From assembly GCA_002104945.1 (NCBI GenBank), contig MCFH01000139.1, forward strand, positions 1 to 27,966: DNA of 27,966 nucleotides, given 5' to 3'. The DNA is from Piromyces finnis (Eukaryota > Neocallimastigomycota > Neocallimastigomycetes > Neocallimastigales > Neocallimastigaceae). A program made the position numbers and the translations under genes. Shown here piece by piece: positions 10,069 to 19,050 of the stretch; the stretch's first letter is position 1, and every line of letters begins with the position of its first letter. A model generated the notes under the pieces. It saw nothing but the letters and a program-made list of their open reading frames with translations, ran no database searches and was not told where the DNA came from.

Positions 10069-10591
10069 TCGTCAATAAAATAGCTTCAGCTCAGTATCAG
10101 TCAATGCCAAGTGAAGAAACAACAAGCCAGAGTGATTGGTCGAAAGAAGAATATGATGAAGAAATCGAAAGTGACTTTGAAGATACTGATATTAATGAAC
10201 AGTTCTTTGTATGTGCTAATAAAAGGAAGTTGGATAAAATAAGCAAAGAACAAGATGTAATAAAGAAAAACGACTTCACAAAAACTTGAAAAATGATCCT
10301 AGACCTATTCTTACACCTGCTCTTAGGAAACGTAAAGCACAAGAATTAGAAAATATACCAATAGATGTTTCTCCTAAGCAACTGCATCCTTCTATTATTG
10401 CTCAACCGAATATCAGAGAACAAAAACTAAAAGAAAGAAAACTTCGGGATAAAGAGCGTGCTAGTAGTAGTGAACAAAAGGAAGAAGAAAAGAATGAATT
10501 GGCAAGTTCTAATGAAGATCCTATTATTATCGACTATGATGAAGAAGAAATGTTTCTGCAATTACAGATAAGAAAGGTGCTAAGGTGGTAG
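10042..10591 (+). pseudogene. Acidic and basic linker at start of right element E pol
   Basis: The frame entered by -1 slippage is open from before the gag stop through ATG 10104 to a stop at 10287-10289. A second frame (10286-10591) then continues the same type of sequence. The first part is acidic (EEYDEEIESDFEDTD); the second is K/E/S-rich. Frame changes near the A5 run 10266-10270 and near 10550-10556 are both in the -1 sense, as if one base were missing at each. They are shared by the left arm. No catalytic motif is seen. It is best read as the disordered N-terminal part of Pol before the protease. Confidence 0.6.
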
Positions 10592-11418
10592 AGAAAGATA
10601 ACACAAGTGAATCAACCAAATCTACTTCTAATTCAACTCTAAATAAATTAATGAAAGAGCAAAAGAAAGAAAAACCTGCAGAATCGAAGGTTAAGAAAAC
10701 TGCTAGAAATATTCAAATGATAGCAGATACGGAAGAATATAATGTAGTTAAAGATCTTAACGAAACAAAATGCAATATTACTTTTGGTCAATTACTTAAC
10801 TCGGCTCCAAAGTTACGAACGCAAGTGTCACAAGGTCTTAAACTGGAAAAGAACAACACAAAAATTGTGGGAGCTCTGGAGAATTTTAATGCTACTTCGG
10901 TATTAGTAAATAATGTAGATCATTCGTATGTAAGCAAAAGTAAAGAAGTATCAGAAGAAGATATCGCTATGGTAGATGCAACGGTTGATGGGGTACCAGG
11001 TAAATTATTAGTTGATTCCTGTAGCAACTTAAGTATTATAACAAAAAAATATTTAGATAAACTTCCCCATCAATATGAATCTATTGGATTGAGTTGTGGA
11101 AGAATACGTTTAGCTACTAAAAATGATGACTATTCGGAAGGCATAATTATTAGAGTACCGGTCCAGATAAATGATCTTACAATCACTGCTGATTTTAGAG
11201 TGGTGGATAAAGAAGACCCCTTTTATGATATGTTAATTAATTTGAAAACCCAAATGGATAACAACTTATTTATCCACCCACTTCGCTATAGTCTTTGCAG
11301 ATTTAATTCAAATGGATTTATTGAAGATATTGCTCCAATTAATAACAAATATGATGATGAAGAAAAGATTATGTGTATGATACGTAGAGTCGGTGATGAA
11401 GATTTAAAAGTGATTTGA
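10585..11418 (+). pseudogene. Aspartic protease region of right element E pol
   Basis: This part of Pol cleaves the Gag and Gag-Pol polyproteins. The retropepsin signature is at about residues 134-150 (VDGVPGKLLVDSCSNLSII), followed by a core that includes GLSCGRIRLAT and IIRVPVQINDLTITADFRV. The catalytic triplet, D-S-G or D-T-G in most retropepsins, is D-S-C in both arms. The first codon is GTG and is not a real start. The frame is lost at 11403-11405, where three T replace the four of the left arm, and RT begins in the next frame 4 bases back. Without that loss it would run straight into the reverse transcriptase. Confidence 0.78.
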
Positions 11419-14087
11419 AAAATATTGAAGGTTTACCACCTTCAGAATATATTCACAATAAAAATTTTACTGAGACTCTTAATGAAAAGTATCGAGAACA
11501 AATTGTTCGGATATTGGAAGAGAATATTGAAATTATTGCTACTTCTTCTGAAGAACTAACACCTTCGAATTTAACTCCCCATAAGATTAATTTAAAGCCA
11601 GGAGCAAAGCCAATTAAACAAAGATCATATAGGTTAGCCAAGTTCAAATCTGATATACTTAAGGAAGAATTGTCTAAATTGATTAATAAAAAGCTAATTG
11701 AGCCATCGTACTCGGAATGGTCTTCTCCGGTGGTTTTGGTCCCGAAGCATAATGGGAAATGGAGAATGTGCGTGGACTATCGAAGAGTTAATGATTTGTC
11801 TGAAAAGGATGCCTATTCAATTCCTTTTATAGATGAGATATTTGATAGTTTACATGGTGCAACTATATTCACTACTATGGACTTATATTCCGGCTATCAT
11901 CAAATCCTTATGGATGAAGAAAGCGTTGAATTGACAAGTTTTACAACTAAGTTTGGAAATTACCAATTCAAGGTTATGCCTTTTGGTCTCACTGGAGCAC
12001 CCGCTACATTTCAGAGGGAGATGAATCGGATTCTGTTTCCGTTAATTGGAAAGTGTGTTTATAACTTCATTGATGATATTCTGATCTATTCAAAGAGTAT
12101 TGAAGAACATATTGAACATATAAATCAAGTTTTAGCAATTTTCCGGGAAAACAAACTAAAAATCAATATTGAAAAATGTCATTTTATGCAAACTGAAGTT
12201 GACGTGTTAGGCCATCGTTTAACTACAGAAGGTCTTAAACCATTAGATAACAAAATCCAAGCTATAAAAAATTGGAAACCTCCTTCGAATATCCATGAAT
12301 TAAGATCATTCCTAGGTTCAATTGGATATTATAGAGATTTTATTCCTAATTATGCTAAACTTACTGCTCCCTTGTGTAAGCTGCTTAGAAAAGGTGTTCC
12401 TTTCAAATGGTGTAATGAACAACAAGAGAGTTTTATTATATTGAAAGAAAAGTTAATTAATGCGCCTATTCTGAAATTCCCTGATTTTGAGAAAGAATTT
12501 ATAATCCGAACAGATGCATCGTATGAAGGAATCGGAGGAGTATTATTACAAAAGGAAGGCACAGATATTGAACATCCAATTCATTATATTAGCCGAAGTC
12601 TGACGAAAGCAGAAAAAAATTATGGAATTACTGACTTGGAAGGGACTGCCTTATTTTACTGCATTACTAAATTAAAGCCTTATATAATGGGAAGTCCATT
12701 CAAGACTATCGTCTATACTGATCATAAACCATTAATTGGATTATTTAAAAATAAGGAGCCAAACAATGCAAGACAAACAAGATGGTGTTTAACAGCTAGT
12801 ATGCTAGGAGTTGATATTCGTTATGAACAAGGTAAAAAGAATGTTGTAGCAGATGCACTGTCTCGAATGAGAAATGACAAAGATAAGGAAGTGTTAGCTA
12901 CTAAAATTAATAAAGGTATAGAAGAAACCATGCTATCTAAGGTAATTAAAGAATTTGTTGAAGAAAAGTTCACCAAAATAGATGGGGTGGATTACTTTAT
13001 TGATGGAAGGAATTATCGAAAACTGATCACGGAAACCAATGAAAAGCTGAAATTGATTTTGGAAGCTCATAACATTGGACATGAAGGATATTATAAAACT
13101 TATCAACGTCTGAGAAAAAGCTATTATTGGAACGACATGGTTAATGATATTCGAAGAGTTGTAGCCAAATGTGAAAAATGCCAACTTAATCGCCCTCAAC
13201 CATATCCAGAACCTACGGAAAATCTTCCAACTGAGGTTGAAGCTCCTTTCACTCATCTGGGTTTAGATATCATTGGTCCATTGGTAAAAACTCGTAACAA
13301 TAACCAATATATTATAGTTGCAGTGGATCATTTCACAAAATGGGTCGAAGCAGAACCCACCGAAAATATCACTTCAAAGGATGTCATAAAATTTTTAATC
13401 AATGTTTTCTCTCGGCATGGAGTACCACAAGTCATTACAACCGATAACGGTGTCCAATTTACCTCAGATATGACCAAAGTTTTCCTGGACTTATATGATG
13501 TCTATGTCAAGTTTGTCTCAACTTATCATCCTGAAAGTAATGGTTTGACTGAAAATAGAAACAGAGAAATTGGAAAGCTTCTAAGACTGCTTGGAAAAGA
13601 AAACAAGGATTGGGATGAAATTTTGCCTTCTGCTCTTTGGGCGCTCAGAACTACTAAAAATACTGTCACAAACCATTCTAGTTTTGAATTGGTTTATGGA
13701 AGAGAAGATCAGCAACCCTTTGATATTGCCGCCAGACCTACTAAGGGTATTAATCAGTCTTCGGATGAAATCTTACTTGAGAAGTTTATTAATCATTACA
13801 GGTGGACGTTGGAAGCTTGTGAAAATATTAAAAATGCGAATAAATACTGGGCTACTAGAAGGGAAGAAAAACAAAGTATGACTAAGGGCAAAAATATCCA
13901 TATCGGTGATCTAGTATTAGTTAGAAATTTTAATCGAACGAAGTTAGAGCCTTATTTCGTTGGACCACTCAAAGTTGTCAAGAAACAATTCAATACTGTT
14001 ACTTTAGCTGATATATCCACTGGAATTCAGATGAACCGAAATGTTCATCTTAAGAATATTGTAAAGTTTAACTCTGCTTTTGCGTAA
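11415..14087 (+). CDS. Ty3/gypsy Pol: reverse transcriptase, RNase H, integrase
   Basis: 890 open codons, the best-preserved coding region here. RT spans about residues 85-265, with D156 (MDLYSG) and FIDD 218-221 as the catalytic aspartates. RNase H spans about 355-485, with D367, E409, D436 and D480. The integrase zinc domain has H552, H556, C586 and C589. The DDE core has D618, D677 and E713, with the classic 35-residue spacing between the last two. A GPY/F-type module (YFVGPL, 847-852) is near the C-terminus. The protein stops soon after, so there is no chromodomain. RT-RNaseH-IN order identifies Ty3/gypsy rather than Ty1/copia. It is made as Gag-Pol by frameshifting; the first codon here is TTG and not a start. 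Confidence 0.96.
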   Translation: MKNIEGLPPSEYIHNKNFTETLNEKYREQIVRILEENIEIIATSSEELTPSNLTPHKINLKPGAKPIKQRSYRLAKFKSDILKEELSKLINKKLIEPSYSEWSSPVVLVPKHNGKWRMCVDYRRVNDLSEKDAYSIPFIDEIFDSLHGATIFTTMDLYSGYHQILMDEESVELTSFTTKFGNYQFKVMPFGLTGAPATFQREMNRILFPLIGKCVYNFIDDILIYSKSIEEHIEHINQVLAIFRENKLKINIEKCHFMQTEVDVLGHRLTTEGLKPLDNKIQAIKNWKPPSNIHELRSFLGSIGYYRDFIPNYAKLTAPLCKLLRKGVPFKWCNEQQESFIILKEKLINAPILKFPDFEKEFIIRTDASYEGIGGVLLQKEGTDIEHPIHYISRSLTKAEKNYGITDLEGTALFYCITKLKPYIMGSPFKTIVYTDHKPLIGLFKNKEPNNARQTRWCLTASMLGVDIRYEQGKKNVVADALSRMRNDKDKEVLATKINKGIEETMLSKVIKEFVEEKFTKIDGVDYFIDGRNYRKLITETNEKLKLILEAHNIGHEGYYKTYQRLRKSYYWNDMVNDIRRVVAKCEKCQLNRPQPYPEPTENLPTEVEAPFTHLGLDIIGPLVKTRNNNQYIIVAVDHFTKWVEAEPTENITSKDVIKFLINVFSRHGVPQVITTDNGVQFTSDMTKVFLDLYDVYVKFVSTYHPESNGLTENRNREIGKLLRLLGKENKDWDEILPSALWALRTTKNTVTNHSSFELVYGREDQQPFDIAARPTKGINQSSDEILLEKFINHYRWTLEACENIKNANKYWATRREEKQSMTKGKNIHIGDLVLVRNFNRTKLEPYFVGPLKVVKKQFNTVTLADISTGIQMNRNVHLKNIVKFNSAFA

Positions 14088-14096
14088 GCAAGAGTC

Positions 14097-14110
14097 TTCG
14101 TGGGGGCACT
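14097..14110 (+). other. Polypurine tract of right element E
   Basis: CTTCGTGGGGGCACT lies 10 bases after the pol stop and abuts the TG of LTR E. Position and G-richness fit the plus-strand primer. Confidence 0.7.
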
Positions 14111-14820
14111 TGTTAAGGAACCAACAAATAATGTTATTCTTGTCATAATTAATGATTATGACCTAATCCATTCATTATTGTTCCTAAATGTATGAAAACT
14201 TTACAATATTCTTATTTGTAAATTAATGTATACACTTAAATTATATTTAAAATTATTAATAATTATTTTTTATTGAACTTAAATTTTATTTTATTAAACT
14301 TAAAAATTAATTTAGTAATAATAATATATTGAAAATTATAGTTTATTGAACTTTTAGTTTAATTTATCAAGTTAATGAATTTTTATTAATTAAAATTATG
14401 AATAATATTTCTGTAAAATAGTAAAATTTTTTAGTTAAATATATTTAAAGTAAACTTTTAATGTATGTTAATCAATTTAATAATATGTATAAATATTTAT
14501 TATAATAGTAATGTAATTTTATTATTCATTTAAAAGTAATTTAAATACTAAAATTATGTAAATAATTAAAGACTAATTCTTTTAATTAACACTACTTAAT
14601 TTTTTACAAAAAGTATAAAAAGGTGTATATTATAAGAATTAGAGAATATACAGATATTTTTATTTTTATTTTTATTTTATTTTATAATTTTATATTAATA
14701 TCTTAATAAAACAATTTTATTAATAAAACAATTTTTCTTATTTCATTTTAATATTATTTTTGAGTATTAATAAATTTATTAATATTTTATAAATAAAAGT
14801 AAATTCCTCGAACCGTAACA
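14111..14820 (+). mobile_element. 3' LTR of right element E (LTR E)
   Basis: Starts TGTTAAGG straight after the polypurine tract and ends CCGTAACA, with inverted-repeat ends TGTTA/TAACA; 710 bp. It has a perfect 8-bp hairpin near the start (14142-14149 with 14155-14162) and a TATA box at 14614. It is followed by TTT and then the TGATA start of LTR H1. The left copy (576-1278) is about 7 bp shorter. An alternative reading treats 14111-15624 as one long LTR. I prefer two LTRs because the TGATAAA boundary recurs next to unrelated sequence at 15628, 16207 and 19051. Confidence 0.78.
14614..14623 (+). promoter_or_regulatory. TATA box of LTR E
   Basis: TATAAAAAGG, the clearest core-promoter motif in the LTR. 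Transcription would begin roughly 25-40 bases downstream. Confidence 0.6.
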
Positions 14821-14823
14821 TTT

Positions 14824-15624
14824 TGATAAATAATGAAATTAATAAATATAAAATTATTATTATACCTGATTTTTAAGTTAACCCTAAAAGTAACTTAAAA
14901 CAAGTTATAGTTTAATTAAGTACTTTACCAAAATTCTTAAATAAAATTAATCCTAAACACTGCATATATTTTGATTATTGAAAGAAAATAATAAACTTTA
15001 ATTAATCGAGATCAAAATATATAACTCTTGTTAAATTAATTGTTAAATTAAATATTTAATAACTTCGTTAGTAAATTACACTTTAAAAGTAAACAAATAT
15101 AATAATTCATGTTATAAAATAATATAATTAAACACCTTTATTAAAACATTAAAAATGATTATTACTTTAATTAATTGTAAAATAAACAACTTTTTATATT
15201 CTTTAACTTTTAATTATTTCTTTTATTGTTATTTCTAATTACTTTTATTGTAAATAGTTATTAATTTTATTGTTTTAATGTAAATAGTTTAAATCTAAAA
15301 GAAAATATAAATACATGTAAATATTCTTATTTTAATCATTATTATTATTATTAATAAAGAAATATTATATAGTTAGATTAATATTTTATAATTTTAATAA
15401 TCACTTTTATACTTAAATAAATAAAATTTTAAATATTTAAATATTAGAAAAACAAGTGTTTCTAATAAAACAATTTAGTGTTTTAACAAAACAATTTTAT
15501 TAATTTTATAAAAACGATTTTAAATCTTAATCAATATAACTTATATAGTTATAACAAAAGATATAATATAATAATCACTTTTTGAAGTAAAATTCAAAAT
15601 TAAGATTATTATCAAATTATATCA
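14824..15624 (+). mobile_element. LTR H1, solo
   Basis: 801 bp with terminal inverted repeat TGATA...TATCA. 14871-15624 matches 16903-17657 almost base for base, and its first 50 bases match 16207-16259. H1 is therefore the uninterrupted version of H3, showing the empty site for LTR D at 14871-14875 (TTTTA). CATTT precedes it at 14819-14823 and recurs at 15623-15627. Alternatively TTTTG recurs at 14821-14825 and 15625-15629. Exact ends and target duplication therefore cannot be fixed by eye. No internal region follows, so it is a solo LTR. No gene is inside. Confidence 0.75.
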
Positions 15625-15627
15625 TTT

Positions 15628-15758
15628 TGATAAATAATTAAATTTATAAATTATGAATTTATAATAATAATAATAATAATAATATTAAAACACAGATAGT
15701 TAAAAATTAAAATAATTAACTTGTATAAAATTATTAAATTAAAAATTATAAATGTAAA

Positions 15759-15789
<31 letters not shown>

Positions 15790-16203
15790 TAAATTAAATA
15801 GTTTATATTTGTTTATAATTATACTTTAAAATAATAATTTTGTATAAATAGTGATAGGATTATTTTATTTTAAAAAGATGTTCCTAATAATCCAGTAAAA
15901 TTAGATAATAATATTAAATTTTATTAAAATAATAATTGTGATTATATTTACATACATTCAAGATGTATTAAACCATAACATATATATATTTAATAATACA
16001 AGAGTTATTAAATATTAAAACTTTATAATTAAATAAAATAATTTTATATTTTAAACTAACAAAGACTTGCAAATGAACAAGTATAAAAATCATTTATTCT
16101 ATTTTTATTTTCTTATTTATTTTTATTTATTAAATTTTAGATACAAATATTATCACTTTCTATATTCCTTTATAGAATTAAGATAATATTTTTCTTCGTA
16201 TCA
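15628..16203 (+). mobile_element. LTR H2, diverged relative of H1
   Basis: Starts TGATAAATAATT three bases after H1 and ends CGTATCA, giving the same TGATA/TATCA ends at 576 bp. Beyond the first 30 bases it resembles the F1 LTR (19051 onward) more than H1. A block around TTCCTAATAATCCAG near 15890 corresponds to one near 19277. It includes a TAA microsatellite (about 15660-15684). It is non-coding, an older solo LTR of the same family. Confidence 0.6.
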
Positions 16204-16254
16204 TTTTTTATAAATAATGAAATTAATAAATATAAAATTATTATTAAACCTGAT

Positions 16255-16259
16255 TTTTA
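16255..16259 (+). repeat. Target duplication TTTTA, left of LTR D
   Basis: TTTTA occurs here and at 16903-16907, on both sides of LTR D, and once in the uninterrupted H1 (14871-14875). Confidence 0.85.
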
Positions 16260-16902
16260 TGTCAAAATCACAATTCATGAAATTTGACATTTCATGAAAT
16301 TTCATAATTTTGAATTATTAGTTAAATTAATTAAAATATTAATTTAATAATATTTTACTAATAATAGTTTATTTAATATAAATATTAATTGGAAAGCTAT
16401 TTATTATCCGGAGATAAATAGTGTAACAATTAATTAATATTAAACAAACCAATTAGTAAAATAAGATTCATTTAAATAATTATTAATATTATTTTTAACA
16501 ACTTTTTAATATCGATATTTAAAGAAAATTATATTATTATTATTATATTTTATTAATATTTATATTTATATTATTATACATGTATAACTTAAATTATATT
16601 ATTATTATTATACTTTATTAATATCAACATTATATTAAAAATGAAAGTATAAATAAGTTGAACAAAGAACAACTTTAAGAAGTTCTTTGTGAGATTATTA
16701 ATACTCATTTTTATATAGTAAATTCAATATTTAAAATTAATAATTATCATTTACTTATATTATAAAAATTAAATAAAATATTTCTTAAAAAACTATATTT
16801 ATTACTCTTTTATTTATAAAAATTTATTATTTACTATATAATTAAGCCTATCCTAACCTAGTAGACTTAATTATAGTTCTAAATCCACTCTAACTCTTGA
16901 CA
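16260..16902 (+). mobile_element. Solo LTR D nested in H3
   Basis: 643 bp, TGTCAA...TTGACA with a perfect 6-bp terminal inverted repeat, flanked by 5-bp duplications TTTTA. Comparison with H1 shows filled and empty sites in one window, so the boundaries are well supported. It has a hairpin close to its start (16277-16283 with 16289-16295), a TATAAATAAG box at 16648-16657, and a start-site box shared with LTRs A and B. It belongs to the same broad LTR group as A, B and C. It contains no coding sequence. Confidence 0.88.
16648..16690 (+). promoter_or_regulatory. Core promoter and start-site hairpin of LTR D
   Basis: TATAAATAAG is followed by ACAAAGAAC (16662-16670) and its reverse complement GTTCTTTGT (16682-16690), then GAGATTATTA. 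The same arrangement occurs in LTRs A and B, and its second half in C. Confidence 0.55.
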
Positions 16903-17658
16903 TTTTAAGTTAACCCTAAAAGTAACTTAAAACAAGTTATAGTTTAATTAAGTACTTTACCAAAATTCTTAAATAAAATTAATCCTAAACACTGCATATA
17001 TTTTGATTATTGAAAGAAAATAATAAACTTTAATTAATCGAGATCAAAATATATAACTTTTGTTAAATTAATTGTTAAATTAAATATTTAATAACTTCGT
17101 TAGTAAATTACACTTTAAAAGTAAACAAATATAATAATTCATGTTATAAAATAATATAATTAAACACCTTTATTAAAACATTAAAAATGATTATTACTTT
17201 AATTAATTGTAAAATAAACAACTTTTTATATTCTTTAACTTTTAATTATTTCTTTTATTGTTATTTCTAATTACTTTTATTGTAAATAGTTATTAATTTT
17301 ATTGTTTTAATGTAAATAGTTTAAATCTAAAAGAAAATATAAATACATGTAAATATTCTTATTTTAATCATTATTATTATTATTAATAAAGAAATATTAT
17401 ATAGTTAGATTAATATTTTATAATTTTAATAATCACTTTTATACTTAAATAAATAAAATTTTAAATATTTAAATATTAGAAAAACAAGTGTTTCTAATAA
17501 AACAATTTAGTGTTTTAACAAAACAATTTTATTAATTTTTATAAAAACAATTTTAAATTTTAATTCATATAACTTATATAGTTATAACAAAAGATATAAT
17601 ATAATAATCACTTTTTGAAGTAAAATTCAAAATTAAGATTATTATCAAATTATATCAA

Positions 17659-17675
17659 TGGTCCTTCGAACCGGA
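17659..17675 (+). other. Primer-binding site, tRNA-Tyr-like
   Basis: TGGTCCTTCGAACCGGA begins one base after the end of LTR H3. It starts with TGG, the complement of a tRNA CCA tail. Its reverse complement looks like the 3' end of a tRNA with acceptor strand TCGAAGG. That acceptor is typical of tRNA-Tyr in several eukaryotes, as I recall it. The position is diagnostic for a 5' LTR; the tRNA identity is tentative. Confidence 0.8.
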
Positions 17676-18194
17676 GAATCAAAATAAGGTAAATATATAA
17701 ATTTTCTTTATATAAAAATTTCATATAGAATAGTAAAATATTCTATGAAATTAATTAAATAATCAAGTTATAATAGTATAGAATAGATATTTAATAGAAT
17801 AGTTAGCTAGATATTCTCAATATTTTATCTATTTAGAAATTATAACTTATTAAATAATAAAATAATATTAAAATAAAATAAATAAATTATAATACTTAAT
17901 AGTATAGTATTAATATAGTAAATTGATATATAAACATTATATATTATATAAAATATATAGATATTTTAAATAAGAAAAGAATTTAAAAAAAAATAGTATA
18001 GAAGAATTATTAGATAACTAGATTGATAATATTATAAATAAGATAGTTGAAAGAATTAATTATAATAATAAAATAGGTATATATATATTAGGTATATATA
18101 CATAAAGATAAATATATAATAAAAATAAATCAAAATAATAATAAATAAAGATTTAAGTATATATATATAAAAAATATATATACACCAAACAAAC

Positions 18195-18237
<43 letters not shown>

Positions 18238-19050
18238 ATAAAACTTTATAAATAAAAATACTTGTAAAAATATACTAGGAGCGTATAGAGCTCATATACA
18301 GAGTTTCAGTGTATAATTAACTAGTTTCAGTTGGTTAGAAACTATAGCTGTTAATCACTGAAGTATTTGTAAAAGTAGGACGAGTGTGAATAGCACGCTT
18401 ACTTGGGGGAAGGGATTGTTAGTGTGATAAAGAGCACGCAATACAGGACTCTCAAGTTGAATACTTTTGTGAACTCTGGCGAATAAGGAACTTTAGTCAC
18501 CGAAGGCTAAAGGTTTGTCGTGAAGGTAAAGCGACATAAAAATATATAGTTTAAATTTATTTTGAGATCTAGTATATCACCTCTAGTTAGTAGCTTTTGC
18601 CAGTTAATTAAATTGTTGTAAGGCACTAAAAAGCGAAAAATAAATCCTGTAAATAAAGTTTTATATTTAATTATTTTTTTTAAAAAAAGAAAAAGAAATA
18701 CATAAATTATAATTATAAATTAATAATTATAATTTATAAATTAAAGATAAAAATTATTTAATTATAAAATATAATCATCGGTCAAGTAAAATTAAAAGTA
18801 TTGTTATAAATTTTAAATAATAAAAGCAATAATATTGAGTTGTCTTTTTAGTTAATTTTCAGCGAAAAATAACTTTTGTTTATCTTTTCGGTTAATTAAT
18901 TACTAAGATAATTAAAGTGTTTTATAGTAAGTTAGTAAGAGTGCAGTTTTATCACATATCGTGGGGGAATAGAGTGCTAACTAATAAGTAAATATTACAT
19001 CACTTAATATTTATGATGGTTAGTTAGTGGAGGTCGAAAGACACGGTGAC
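17676..19050 (+). mobile_element. ORF-less internal region of element G
   Basis: Follows the primer-binding site and shows no coding frame of useful length. 17676-18190 is extremely AT-rich, and A34 lies at 18196-18229. A GC-richer block at 18270-18560 contains strong hairpins, and a second such block lies at 18900-19050. CGTGGGGGAATAG (about 18960-18972) recalls the polypurine tract of element E. GGAGGTCGAAAGAC (about 19029-19042) lies just before the TGATA start of LTR F1. The layout resembles a leader without its genes, so it may be a non-autonomous element or an element that lost its coding part. H3 and F1 are too different to be an original LTR pair. Confidence 0.5.
18305..18362. repeat. 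Long hairpin in element G leader
   Basis: TTCAGTG, ATTAAC and TAGTTTC on the left (18305-18328) pair with GAAACTA, GTTAAT and CACTGAA on the right (18338-18362). This gives about 20 base pairs with small bulges around a 9-base loop. A second hairpin, CTTTAG/CTAAAG, follows at 18491-18512. These are likely RNA structures of the leader; function is unknown. Confidence 0.65.

Larger units (their letters stand above)
7825..15403. repeat. Right arm of giant inverted duplication
   Basis: Mirror of 1-7690 on the plus strand, holding the better-preserved element E (pol open for 890 codons). From about 8035 outward it follows the left arm closely. Between 7825 and 8035 it reads like a shortened, error-laden version of 7350-7560, with many missing C and G bases. 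Beyond 15403 the sequence continues without a visible partner, because the window starts at the matching point. Confidence 0.95.
16207..17657 (+). mobile_element. LTR H3, 5' LTR interrupted by solo LTR D
   Basis: Matches H1 from ATAAATAATG through TATATCA, with a 648-bp interruption (LTR D plus one target copy). Without it the length is about 803 bp, against 801 for H1. The expected TG start reads TT. It ends one base before a primer-binding site at 17659, so it is the 5' LTR of a separate element (element G). It directly follows H2 with only a T-rich spacer. Confidence 0.75.

Noticed and set aside
10266-10289. Second programmed frameshift at GAAAAAC
   Set aside because: The heptamer does not fit X XXY YYZ (the first base is G), and the change looks like one missing base in an A-run. 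A real signal cannot be excluded because both arms share it.
1-15403. DIRS-type element with inverted terminal repeats
   Set aside because: The pol has a DDE integrase and aspartic protease and no tyrosine recombinase. The inversion duplicates the whole element.
15657-15684. TAA repeats and similar microsatellites as regulatory arrays or CRISPR
   Set aside because: They are simple-sequence repeats without spacers, and the DNA is eukaryotic.
18270-19050. Ribosomal RNA or another known non-coding RNA gene
   Set aside because: Despite balanced composition and hairpins I recognise no rRNA, snRNA or SRP motif. Position after a primer-binding site favours an element leader.
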